Assembly (NCBI GenBank): GCA_017998555.1
Contig: JAGOCU010000056.1
Span: forward strand, 1-8,345
Direction: 5' to 3'
Source of the DNA: Thermoflexales bacterium
GTDB taxonomy: Bacteria > Chloroflexota > Anaerolineae > J036 > Brachytrichaceae
Length of the DNA stretch: 8,345 nt
Of this stretch, positions 1 to 6,447 are shown piece by piece (position 1 is the first letter of the stretch; each line of letters starts with the position of its first letter). A program made the translations under genes and the position numbers. The notes under the pieces are model-generated. The model ran no database searches. It saw only the letters and a list, made by a program, of their open reading frames with translations, and was not told the origin of the DNA.

Positions 1-410
1 AACATCGGCCGGATGCCGTTGTAGACCTCGCGCCCGCCCAGACGATTCAGGATCTCCGACGATTTGCGGTGCAGGATGCCGGAAAGCTCAACCGGTGAAA
101 GCGGTTGATTGCCATTCAGCAGAAACGCGCGAAAGGCGGCCTCGTAGATGGGCGTCTTGGGGGTGATGAACTCCGGATCCTTTGCGCCTTCGACCCGCAC
201 CGCGCGCAAAACCGTGTCGACCCGCTCGACCTCGCCGGTGGTCTCGTTCACGTAGTCGTAGACGATGGCGGCGTTGGGCTCGCCCACCCGCTCCTGTTGC
301 TCGGGCGTCAGGCACTTGAACACCGCGATGCGGAAATCCATGCCGTTCTTTTCGAACCAGGCGCGGTCAATATGGAATTTGGTGGTCTCTGTCGGTCGAT
401 ACAGCTTCAT
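1..410 (-). CDS. Conserved-looking hypothetical protein, C-terminus outside the window
   Basis: I do not recognise this protein by name. It reads without a stop from an ATG at 410 to the window edge, giving 136 residues plus a partial codon. It starts MKLYRPTETTKFHIDRAWFE, and the first 75 or so residues are polar with no signal peptide or membrane segment, so it is probably cytoplasmic. Residues from about 100 on (FRAFLLNGNQPLSPVELSGI, then HRKSSEILNRLGGREVYNGI) look like a small helix-turn-helix or winged-helix unit, which is inference from residue pattern only. Its ATG lies 8 bp after the stop of the 519-residue gene, so the two are very likely co-transcribed and may act together. The ribosome binding site is weak (only AAGG and GAAG-like stretches). 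That it is a real gene is supported by its tight spacing and sensible composition, unlike the Arg-rich overlapping frame. Confidence 0.72.
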   Translation of the reverse strand, partial: MKLYRPTETTKFHIDRAWFEKNGMDFRIAVFKCLTPEQQERVGEPNAAIVYDYVNETTGEVERVDTVLRAVRVEGAKDPEFITPKTPIYEAAFRAFLLNGNQPLSPVELSGILHRKSSEILNRLGGREVYNGIRPM

Positions 411-418
411 GGTGCGCT

Positions 419-1978
419 TCAGCCTTTGTCGCTCATGTGCCAGTAGTTGTCGCCCACCGGCGTATACAGCCCGCTCGCGGTCAGGGCCGCAAAAACATCC
501 AGGGGCGCGGCCCGGGTAATGACGTTGACGACGGAATACAGCGTGCGGGCATGGGTGTTGCCCTGCGGACTGAGCTTCGAGATCTCCGGAAAGGCATCCT
601 TGACCGCCTGCGCGACGTTTCGGGGCGCGTCCCCGCGGACCGGATCCATCGTGCGCAGGTCATCGACGAAGACGGACATCAGGTCATCGAATTTGCACGA
701 CACCGCGCGTTGGGCAGTCTCGAGCCGGATATGGCCCTCGCGGGCGCCCGCCACCCGCACCCACTCGCGCTTGGGTTTGTGTTTGCCCGCGCTGATCACG
801 ATGATGTGATCGGCCGGCCCGCGCTGCAACTCGATCTCGGCGCCGGCCGGAAGTTCATTGGCTCGATAGAACTCGCCCAGCCCCCATACATAGCGGCCCT
901 CATGCACGAGCCAGACCTGATGATCCTTGCCCGTGGCCTTGTCTCGAAACGTGAGCGGGAGGCGGGGCTTGGTGACATCCGGGAGCACCGAGGTCAGCGC
1001 CCGCGACCAGCCGAGAGTCCCCGCCAAACGATGCGAGTAGGTCAGCACCACCGTGGCCGTGTCAGCGGGCGCAACCGGCTCGCCGTCGTATTCAAGCTCA
1101 TCGTCGAGCTGCCGGGCGAGTTCCTTGAGACTCTCGCTGACCGTCAGCGGCCCATCAAAGCGCGCGGCCACGATCTGATTCGGGATGTCACGCGTCTCGG
1201 GCGGTGTGAGGCGGCGCAGAAACCAGGCCGGCCGCTCGTTCAGGCTGACATCATCAAAGCGCGGGTCGGCAGCCAGCGCTTCATTCAGCGAGAGTTCCTG
1301 CAAGTTCGAGGCAATCTCGGCGGGCAACCCCAGGTCGCGCAGCAAGACACCCGTCGGCAGCGGTCCGCCGTTCCGGACATCCAGAACCGCTTCGGCCAGG
1401 TTGAGATGCCCGACGTTGACATCCGCCATCATCGCCCGCAAAAACCAATCGTTGGCGATCTTGATAAACTCAGAACGCTGGGCAAGCCCCTCTTCAACGC
1501 TCGGCTCAATCACCTCAGCAAAGAGGGTGGCGAGCTCATCGGAAGATTTCAGCGTCGCGCCGTCGAGAAGCTGGAGCGAATCATCGTTCAGGGCGTGCGG
1601 TCGATCGTAGCCGGCGGCGAATGACCGGCGCGCGCCGTCGGCCATCTCGACCTCCATCACTTCGAATTTGCCCTGCTCGGGGTTAAACCCCTCACGCACG
1701 GCGACGACGGTGGCGCCGGAGAACCCCAATGCGGGGAAGATCAGCGCGTCGCCGACGGCGAACTTCTTCTTGGGTTGATAGAACGCGCCGCGCTCGAGCT
1801 CGCGCTTGAGATCGGCCAGCTCGGCGTTCACACGCTGGCGAATGATGGCGCTTGACAAAGCCGAAGCCGGATGCGGCCGGCCCTGCTCAAGCAGCAGATT
1901 GGACACAAACTCGGCATCTTCAGGGGTCAGCGCATAGCGTTCCCAGTACTCGGGGCTTTGCGTTTGGGAGTGGATCAC
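419..1978 (-). CDS. 519-residue multidomain protein of unknown function
   Basis: I do not recognise a named family. The start is a GTG at 1978. It is the only usable start, because no ATG, GTG, TTG or CTG lies between it and the in-frame stop 15 codons upstream, and no strong Shine-Dalgarno is visible. The protein has no signal peptide or membrane segment, so it is probably cytoplasmic. Visible regions are an N-terminal helical segment (about 1-66); a small beta-rich stretch (about 73-125, FAVGDALIFPALGFSGATVV) that could be an SH3-like barrel; a helical middle (about 168-260) with LNLAEAVLDV and LPTGVLLRDLGLP, resembling a winged-helix pattern; a charged beta-rich region (about 305-425); and a C-terminal unit (about 450-515) with NTHARTLYSVVNVITRAAP and GDNYWHM. 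The winged-helix-like parts hint at nucleic-acid or transcription contacts, but this is weak inference. It sits 8 bp before the other unknown gene, forming a pair, and is separated from the EPS genes by a 117-bp gap. Confidence 0.85.
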   Translation of the reverse strand: MIHSQTQSPEYWERYALTPEDAEFVSNLLLEQGRPHPASALSSAIIRQRVNAELADLKRELERGAFYQPKKKFAVGDALIFPALGFSGATVVAVREGFNPEQGKFEVMEVEMADGARRSFAAGYDRPHALNDDSLQLLDGATLKSSDELATLFAEVIEPSVEEGLAQRSEFIKIANDWFLRAMMADVNVGHLNLAEAVLDVRNGGPLPTGVLLRDLGLPAEIASNLQELSLNEALAADPRFDDVSLNERPAWFLRRLTPPETRDIPNQIVAARFDGPLTVSESLKELARQLDDELEYDGEPVAPADTATVVLTYSHRLAGTLGWSRALTSVLPDVTKPRLPLTFRDKATGKDHQVWLVHEGRYVWGLGEFYRANELPAGAEIELQRGPADHIIVISAGKHKPKREWVRVAGAREGHIRLETAQRAVSCKFDDLMSVFVDDLRTMDPVRGDAPRNVAQAVKDAFPEISKLSPQGNTHARTLYSVVNVITRAAPLDVFAALTASGLYTPVGDNYWHMSDKG

Positions 1979-2045
1979 AAGTTTCGGAAGCCTTTTCGGA
2001 TGAGATTGCGGAGCGGGCGCTCAATGCGCGCTCGCGTAATGAGCG

Positions 2046-2084
2046 GGAGATCAGAGGGCGGGCGCTCGGTTGCGCCCGATCTCC
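2046..2084 (-). terminator. Bulged hairpin after the kinase gene, possible terminator
   Basis: In the 117-bp gap between the kinase stop and the 519-residue gene, GGAGATC (2046-2052) pairs with GATCTCC (2078-2084), and inside it GGGCGC (2060-2065) pairs with GCGCCC (2072-2077). The loop is 6 nt and there is a 7-nt bulge at 2053-2059. It begins about 11 bp after the kinase stop on the transcribed strand, which is where a terminator would sit. There is no T-run after it, so it is not a classical intrinsic terminator. The rest of the gap (1979-2045) is GC-rich with imperfect GGGCGCTC repeats, and I see no convincing promoter in it. Confidence 0.35.
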
Positions 2085-2095
2085 GTGATGGGCAA

Positions 2096-2710
2096 TTATA
2101 CGTTGATCATGACCGCGCCAAGCACGTGCGCGCGAGCGCGCTGCAGCGTGTCGCGGGCCGCCTGGGCATGTTCGCGTCGTGTCTTGCCGGCTGAGATCAC
2201 CAACAGCGCCCCGTCGACCTGCGAGGCCAGAATGGCGGCGTCGCTGATGGCGCCGAGCGGCGGCGTGTCAATCAGGATGATGTCGGCATCCGCGGCGATG
2301 GCCGCGAGCGCGGCGCCCATCCGGCTTGAATAGACGAGGTCGGAAGGATTGCCCTGCTCCGGGCCGCTGGTCAACACGCGCAGTCCCTTGATCGACGTCG
2401 CCTGCAGGAAGGGCGCGCCATCCTCGCCGAGCAGCGCGGTCGAAAGCCCGCGCGCGTTATCCAGGCCAAACAGGGTGTGCTGCGCTGGCGCGCGCAGATC
2501 AGCGTCCACAACGACGACCCGTCGCTCCGCCTGGGCAAAGACCACCGCCAGATTGGCGACGACCACGCTCTTGCCCTCGCCCGCCTCGGACGCGGTGATC
2601 AGGACCGTCTTGAGCGCGCGCTCGAGCGAGGCAAAGTGCAGGTTGGTTCGGAGCGTGCGATAGGCCTCGGCAGCGGCGGAGGCAGGATGCATCACGGTGA
2701 TGAGATTCAT
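2096..2710 (-). CDS. CpsD/CapB-like P-loop tyrosine-kinase-family protein, EPS assembly
   Basis: This 204-residue cytoplasmic ATPase belongs to the bacterial tyrosine (BY) kinase family that works with Wzz/CapA-type membrane partners to control polysaccharide polymerisation and export. Visible motifs are E15-A-Y-R18-T-L-R21 (the EX2RX2R oligomerisation motif known in CapB-type kinases), Walker A SEAGEGKS at 41-48, Walker A' VVVVDADLRAP at 65-75, the NPSDLVYSSRM segment near 121-131, and Walker B ILIDTPP at 145-151. I chose the ATG at 2710 over a GTG at 2716 because a GGAG at 2719-2722 lies 8 nt from the ATG but only 2 nt from the GTG. The GTG would give 206 residues and a 4-nt overlap with the upstream stop. 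The chain ends at LGAVMINV, with none of the tyrosine cluster that BY-kinases usually carry. It may therefore be an ATPase that does not autophosphorylate in the usual way, or a regulator. The Wzz-like partner gene lies directly upstream. Confidence 0.9.
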   Translation of the reverse strand: MNLITVMHPASAAAEAYRTLRTNLHFASLERALKTVLITASEAGEGKSVVVANLAVVFAQAERRVVVVDADLRAPAQHTLFGLDNARGLSTALLGEDGAPFLQATSIKGLRVLTSGPEQGNPSDLVYSSRMGAALAAIAADADIILIDTPPLGAISDAAILASQVDGALLVISAGKTRREHAQAARDTLQRARAHVLGAVMINV

Positions 2711-2712
2711 GG

Positions 2713-3366
2713 TCACTTCTCCGCGGGAACCGCCGCCAGAAGCGGCAGCGACAGGGCGCGCTCGACATCACCGCCGCTTCGCACAATGCTGCTCTGGGTC
2801 CATTCGAGCCCGGCCACGATCAGCATGCCCAGCATGGCCCCAAGAACCAGCCCGGCGGCGACATTGGTCGCGGTGCGCGGCTTGTCCAGCGAATACGTGG
2901 GATCGTCGCCGAGCACGACTTTGACCCGGTCTTCCTGGCGTTGTTTGGCGTTCTCGGCCTCGCGATATTCGAAGAACAACTGAGCCCAGGCCTGGGCCAG
3001 ACGCTTGGCGGTCTCGCCGTCGTAATCACGAACTTCGACCGTCACCGAACTGTTGGCCGCATCTTCAGCCATCTTGGTCTGGCCATAGATATAGTCCGCC
3101 GAATAGTCGAGATTCAAACGGTCCTTGATCACGTCAGCGTTCTTGCGCTTCCAGATGACAGCGATGTAGGACGCGGTCAGCTTGCGGGTGGACTCGGTCA
3201 GGCCAAAGTCGGCCCGCGACGGCTGCACCACGAACTGCATGGTGGCCTTGTACTCCGGGGTGGTAAGACGGCTGGCGATGAAGGCGCCAACCCCGGCCAT
3301 CACGGCGGTCAGGACGACGATCCACCAGCGCCGGCGGACGATTTGCAGAAGATCTCGTAGGTCCAT
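2713..3366 (-). CDS. Wzz/CapA-type polysaccharide chain-length protein, partner of the kinase
   Basis: This 217-residue protein has the polysaccharide co-polymerase layout: a short cytoplasmic start (MDLRDLLQIVRRRWW), transmembrane segment 1 at about 14-31, an extracytoplasmic domain at about 32-165, transmembrane segment 2 at about 167-187, and a short cytoplasmic tail ending LSLPLLAAVPAEK. The N-terminal MDLRDLLQIVRRRWW pattern is typical of the Wzz domain. The outer domain contains the SYIAVIWKRKNADVIKDRLN stretch and an alpha-helical segment near 117-150. The start at 3366 is chosen from this family pattern. The frame stays open far upstream, but that part overlaps the glycosyltransferase gene in another frame. 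A second in-frame ATG at 3405 directly abuts a hairpin and is less likely. The kinase gene follows almost directly, forming a CpsC/CpsD-type split pair in which this protein would be the membrane activator. Its outer domain does not share the GLPPER motif of the two other Wzz-like proteins here. Confidence 0.88.
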   Translation of the reverse strand: MDLRDLLQIVRRRWWIVVLTAVMAGVGAFIASRLTTPEYKATMQFVVQPSRADFGLTESTRKLTASYIAVIWKRKNADVIKDRLNLDYSADYIYGQTKMAEDAANSSVTVEVRDYDGETAKRLAQAWAQLFFEYREAENAKQRQEDRVKVVLGDDPTYSLDKPRTATNVAAGLVLGAMLGMLIVAGLEWTQSSIVRSGGDVERALSLPLLAAVPAEK

Positions 3367-3405
3367 AAGGGTATTGAGCGCTCCATTGTATCGTGCCGGA
3401 ATCAT

Positions 3406-3462
3406 GTGGGAGGCGATACGCCCCTCCCCGGCGCATGCCGGGAGGGGCGTATCGCCTCCCAC
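3406..3462. repeat. Long intergenic hairpin, 23-bp perfect outer stem
   Basis: Bases 3406-3428 are the exact reverse complement of 3440-3462. Inside, after a one-base bulge (C at 3429), GGC (3430-3432) pairs with GCC (3437-3439) around a GCAT loop. The arms contain GGCGATACGCCCCTCCC. It fills most of the 119-bp gap between the glycosyltransferase stop (3486) and the third Wzz-like gene (3366). No T-run follows on the transcribed strand, so a plain Rho-independent terminator is not clear. It could be a REP/MITE-like palindromic repeat, an mRNA stabiliser or an attenuator. The remaining gap, 3367-3405 and 3463-3485, holds nothing I can support with confidence. Confidence 0.85.
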
Positions 3463-3485
3463 AACCGATCGCGCCGGCGGGCGGT

Positions 3486-4976
3486 CTACCTCAACACATA
3501 CACCCGCCGGTCGCCGGCGTGCCAGCCCAGCGGCGCCTGCCCCGCCCGGGCTGGGATGACATCGACCAGGATGTAGTCGCCGTCGAGCGCGCGCGCCTTC
3601 CAGGGCGGGTAATCCAGGATGATCATCGCATAACGTTTCGAGGCAACGACCTCGTTGAGCGACGCGCGCATCGCGATCGTCTGGGGGGTTTCGTTGCGAT
3701 CCACGTTTTCGATCGCGGATGCGCTCGCCATCTCCGCCCCCACGCCAAGGTACGCGAGCGTGTCGTCGAATGGCGCAAAGACTTCGCCACCGGCCCTGGC
3801 GATGCGGTCCGCCAGCGCGGCGTTCATGGCGGTATCGCGCGCCGTCGGGACGAATGCGGCTGGGGTGTAGACCAGACACGCGAACTGGACGATCGCGCCC
3901 AGGCTGGCGCATGCGCGGACGATGACCGACGCCCGGGCGGACAGTCCGTGCGCCCAGGCGCGCGCGTCGCCAAATGCCATCCCCCCCAGCAACGCCAGGG
4001 TCGCAAAGACCGGCATCAGCGTATTCGGGCTGCCCCCGATGTGCGCGCGCGACCAGGCCGAGCCCAAAGCCGTCACCATGAGCAGGACCGCCCAGACGCG
4101 CCACTCCCGCCCACCCGACCAGCGGATGAACAGACACCCGAGCGCCGCCGCGATGGCGAGCGGAAGCGGACCGAGCAGGTCCTTGATGAAGGCGTTCATG
4201 AAGATCTCGGCCGACCACGCATCTCCACCGGGGAGCTTGAGAACGTAGAAACTGAACCACCCGCCCGACGACGATTCAAGCGCGACAAATGCGCCAAGCA
4301 GGATCACCCCCGCGGACAGGGGAAGCGCGATGGCCGCCTTTCTCCGCCGCAACAGCGCGTCGCCGGCGAGGGCGGCCATGACAAAGGCGGCCGGATGCTT
4401 GGTCAGCGTTGCCGCCGCAAACAAAGCCCCGGCCAACGCCCAGCCCCATCCGTTTCTGGCCCGGCGCGCGGCGGCGACGGCGGCAAACAGCAGGGCGACA
4501 AATACAGCGTCGACCCGCGCAATGTCGTACCAGGCGCCCGAGATCCGATACATCGCCAGGTACAGCGACGCGCTCAGCGCGCCCGCGAAAGCGCTGCGCG
4601 TCTCGTCCCGGGTGAGCTTGAACAAAAGGGCGGCCGTGACCAGGGTTGCCCCTGTCGACAACACACGCAACGCCAGCATACCGGACGGAATCAGCAGGAC
4701 GAGGGGCGCGCCCAGCCAGGCGAACAGCGGCGGATAAATCATCGGCGTGAAGTCCGGCCCGGGCGCCGTATACAACGGCAGCCCGAATGCCGCCCGCCGC
4801 GCTTGCTGAAAGAGCGCGCCCTCCAGCCATTCCAGGCCATACGGATACGTCAGCCGCTGGGCGATGATCCAGAAGAAGACAAGAACAAAGGCGCCCGAAA
4901 ACCCCGCCAGCGCCACGTCGATGAGCCGCCCCGCGCGGACCACGCGCCGGCTGACCGGATCAGGCGCGTTCTGCAT
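3486..4976 (-). CDS. GT-C / family-39-like membrane glycosyltransferase
   Basis: This 496-residue, very hydrophobic protein resembles the ArnT/PMT (GT39-like) group, which transfer a sugar from a polyprenyl-phosphate donor on the outer face of the membrane. After a short basic N-terminus, transmembrane segment 1 lies at about 20-41. It is followed by the first outer loop with YGLEWLEG (47-54), whose glutamates could play the role of the catalytic acid, and by YPPLFAWLGAPL (81-92). WYDIARVDAVFVALL (149-163) and LTKHPAAFV (191-199) are also typical of this group, with about eight to ten hydrophobic segments up to 372. Residues about 375-496 are soluble and probably extracytoplasmic. The start at 4976 (MQNAPDP) overlaps the upstream gene end by 17 nt. 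A start 42 codons earlier would add an Arg/Pro/Trp-rich stretch lying inside the upstream gene, which is unlikely. Acceptor and donor sugars cannot be told from sequence. The third gene of its unit, it is presumably an EPS-modifying or repeat-unit transferase. Confidence 0.83.
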   Translation of the reverse strand: MQNAPDPVSRRVVRAGRLIDVALAGFSGAFVLVFFWIIAQRLTYPYGLEWLEGALFQQARRAAFGLPLYTAPGPDFTPMIYPPLFAWLGAPLVLLIPSGMLALRVLSTGATLVTAALLFKLTRDETRSAFAGALSASLYLAMYRISGAWYDIARVDAVFVALLFAAVAAARRARNGWGWALAGALFAAATLTKHPAAFVMAALAGDALLRRRKAAIALPLSAGVILLGAFVALESSSGGWFSFYVLKLPGGDAWSAEIFMNAFIKDLLGPLPLAIAAALGCLFIRWSGGREWRVWAVLLMVTALGSAWSRAHIGGSPNTLMPVFATLALLGGMAFGDARAWAHGLSARASVIVRACASLGAIVQFACLVYTPAAFVPTARDTAMNAALADRIARAGGEVFAPFDDTLAYLGVGAEMASASAIENVDRNETPQTIAMRASLNEVVASKRYAMIILDYPPWKARALDGDYILVDVIPARAGQAPLGWHAGDRRVYVLR

Positions 4977-5712
4977 GCCGTGCGCTCGCAGGCAATGCCA
5001 TCGAGCGTGGAATGACGGCCAGCACGGGCAGACCCGCAGCCGATCCGCCGAGCTCAGCGCCCTGGATCGGGTCACGGGCGGCCACGACAAGGGCCAGGGC
5101 AAAACCGGCCAGGGTCGCCATGATCACCCGCAGGGACAACTCGAGCGTGTTCGTGGGCGTCGCAACCGTAACGGGCTCGGCAATTGGCGTGTCGAGCCGC
5201 TGCACAGGCGGGAGCGTATTGCCCGAAAGCTGGGGCCAATACGCGTTGCCATTCAGCGCCAGCTCGGCGTTGACGGCTTCGGCCAGGGCCAGCGCGCCGG
5301 CGGCTGTGGGCGCCGTCACCTTGACGATGAGCTTGAACGAATCCGGCGGGTTGACCTGAATGGCAGCCGCGACCTGGTCGCGCGTCGCGACCAGGTCGCG
5401 AGTGGCTGCCCCACCCGCTTGGCGCAGGCGGGCGGCGACGGCGTCGGCAAACTCCGTCCCCTGAACAACTGACGTGAAGGACTGGGCGGTGTATTCCGAC
5501 GCCAGCCAGTTGTAGTGCCGGGCGAAGTCGTAGTCGGCATCCGGCCGCTCGGGCGGCAGCCCGGCCAGAAAGCGTTGGGTAACGACATAGACCGTTGTGG
5601 GGGGCGGCCGTCGACCCGCCGTCCACAGACCGAGCGCCAGCGCCAGGATCGCCGGAATCACGACCAGCCACCAGCGCCGCGCCGCGCCGCGCACCAAAGC
5701 GGGCAGCGTCAT
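4960..5712 (-). CDS. Wzz-like membrane protein B, tandem paralogue
   Basis: This 250-residue protein has transmembrane segments at about 14-30 and 193-212 and an extracytoplasmic domain between, the architecture of polysaccharide co-polymerases. The N-terminus ends in ARRWWLVVIP. GLPPER lies at 51-56, RHYNWLASEYTAQSF at 65-79 and NAYWPQL at 156-162. After the second membrane segment comes a cytoplasmic tail with GLPVLAVIPR (227-236), as seen in Wzz/CapA proteins. It is clearly paralogous to the gene just upstream, with key motifs at identical residue numbers. Its ATG at 5712 overlaps the upstream stop in an ATGA, implying translational coupling, and its end overlaps the glycosyltransferase start by 17 nt. 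Residues 105-116 are a tandem six-residue duplication (RDLVAT, RDQVAA) missing from the paralogue. Function is inferred as EPS chain-length control or export scaffold; no kinase domain is attached. Confidence 0.82.
   Translation of the reverse strand: MTLPALVRGAARRWWLVVIPAILALALGLWTAGRRPPPTTVYVVTQRFLAGLPPERPDADYDFARHYNWLASEYTAQSFTSVVQGTEFADAVAARLRQAGGAATRDLVATRDQVAAAIQVNPPDSFKLIVKVTAPTAAGALALAEAVNAELALNGNAYWPQLSGNTLPPVQRLDTPIAEPVTVATPTNTLELSLRVIMATLAGFALALVVAARDPIQGAELGGSAAGLPVLAVIPRSMALPASARHAERA
5365..5400. repeat. 18-bp tandem duplication forming twin 15-bp palindromes
   Basis: Inside the Wzz-like gene B, two 15-bp palindromes of the form CGCGACCWGGTCGCG lie at 5368-5382 and 5386-5400, separated by CGT. 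Read on the coding strand they are two 18-nt units encoding RDLVAT and RDQVAA. The first 15 nt of the units differ at a single base. Together they also form a 14-bp inverted repeat with a 5-nt spacer. The neighbouring paralogue lacks the extra six residues. Confidence 0.85.
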
Positions 5713-6398
5713 GGCCGGGGGATGCGGGCCAGGCTGGGCAGGCCCAGGCGGTCCAGCGCGCGCCGATCGCGCATCACCGGGTCAAGGGCATCCAGCGCAA
5801 ACGCCAGAAAGACCCCGATCGCCAGACCGATGAGCAGACGCACCGGCAGATCGAAGGTGTCGCGCAGCGGCGGAGCCGACGCGACCACAACCGGCACGTC
5901 CAGCCGGCGCACGGGCGCGCCACCGGGGTTGGTGAGCTGTGGCCAGTAGGCGGCCCCATTCTCGGACAGCTCAGCGCTGACGGCCTCGGCCATTTTCTCA
6001 AGTTGACCCGCATCGCGCCAGGTCAACGACACCTTGATGACGCTCGAGGTATGGTCTGCTCTGACGCTCGACTCGACCTCGCCCGGCGTGAGCGTGACCC
6101 CCTGGGCGAGAAGCCGGCGCGTAACGGCCTGGGCGAACTGGTTGCTCGGGATCGTGAACGCAAAGGCCTGGGCGATGTACTCCGAGGCCAGCCAGTCGTA
6201 ATGCCGATCGTAGTTGTAGACACCGGTCGCGCGTTCAGGCGGCAGACCCGCCGCAAAGCGCATGCTCACGGCGAAGTTGCCCGGCGGTGGCGCGTTCCGA
6301 TTACTCCATACGGTCAATCCAGCCATGACCACAACGGGCAGCAGGACGAGCCACCAACGACGGAGCAGAATGCGGAAGTAGTCGATTAAGGTGCCCAT
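5709..6398 (-). CDS. Wzz-like membrane protein A, tandem paralogue
   Basis: This 229-residue protein has transmembrane segments at about 15-31 (within RRWWLVLLPVVVMAGLTVW) and 184-204, an extracytoplasmic domain between, and a cytoplasmic tail ending DRLGLPSLARIPRP, the arrangement of Wzz/CapA chain-length proteins. GLPPER lies at 51-56, RHYDWLASEYIAQAF at 65-79 and AAYWPQL at 149-155. The stretch MAEAVSAELSENG before YWPQL matches LAEAVNAELALNG in the next gene. It is the first gene of a three-gene overlapping run with protein B and the membrane glycosyltransferase. The ATG at 6398 gives the standard basic-plus-WW start. The upstream GGGCGG is only a weak Shine-Dalgarno, so translation initiation may be modest or leaderless-like. 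It is shorter than classical enterobacterial Wzz (about 320-350), closer to the CapA/CpsC size class. Function is inferred as chain length or export; a partnership with protein B is likely. Confidence 0.82.
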   Translation of the reverse strand: MGTLIDYFRILLRRWWLVLLPVVVMAGLTVWSNRNAPPPGNFAVSMRFAAGLPPERATGVYNYDRHYDWLASEYIAQAFAFTIPSNQFAQAVTRRLLAQGVTLTPGEVESSVRADHTSSVIKVSLTWRDAGQLEKMAEAVSAELSENGAAYWPQLTNPGGAPVRRLDVPVVVASAPPLRDTFDLPVRLLIGLAIGVFLAFALDALDPVMRDRRALDRLGLPSLARIPRP

Positions 6399-6447
6399 CG
6401 GGTCCGCCCATTTTACGCGCGGCTGGAAGTGATCCTGATAACCATGA

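Noticed and set aside
437..1624. Plus-strand open frame of 395 codons
   Set aside because: It is antisense to the 519-residue gene, with Arg-rich composition and no recognisable domain; it is a high-GC shadow.
3385..3390. TACAAT on the minus strand as a -10 box for the Wzz-kinase unit
   Set aside because: It matches five of six bases, but no -35-like hexamer lies at 16-18 bp (GC-rich hairpin arm there) and the implied leader would be only about 11 nt.
3367..4260. Upstream extension of the third Wzz-like frame to a 515-residue protein
   Set aside because: The extra 298 residues are Arg/Gly-rich, overlap the membrane glycosyltransferase gene in another frame and run through the hairpin. The Wzz domain itself starts with the typical MDLRDLL at 3366.
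3393..5015. Long plus-strand open frame of 540 codons
   Set aside because: It is antisense to the glycosyltransferase gene and very rich in Arg, Gly and Gln with no family pattern, as expected for the complementary strand of a high-GC gene.
4977..5102. Earlier start for the glycosyltransferase (42 more residues)
   Set aside because: The added stretch is Pro/Trp/Arg/Cys-rich, lies within the end of the upstream gene and disrupts the normal short basic N-terminus before the first membrane segment.
6410..6415. TAAAAT on the minus strand as a -10 box for the A-B-glycosyltransferase unit
   Set aside because: The nearest -35-like hexamer (TTATCA) is spaced about 20 bp away and the leader would be only a few bases; not convincing without start-site data.
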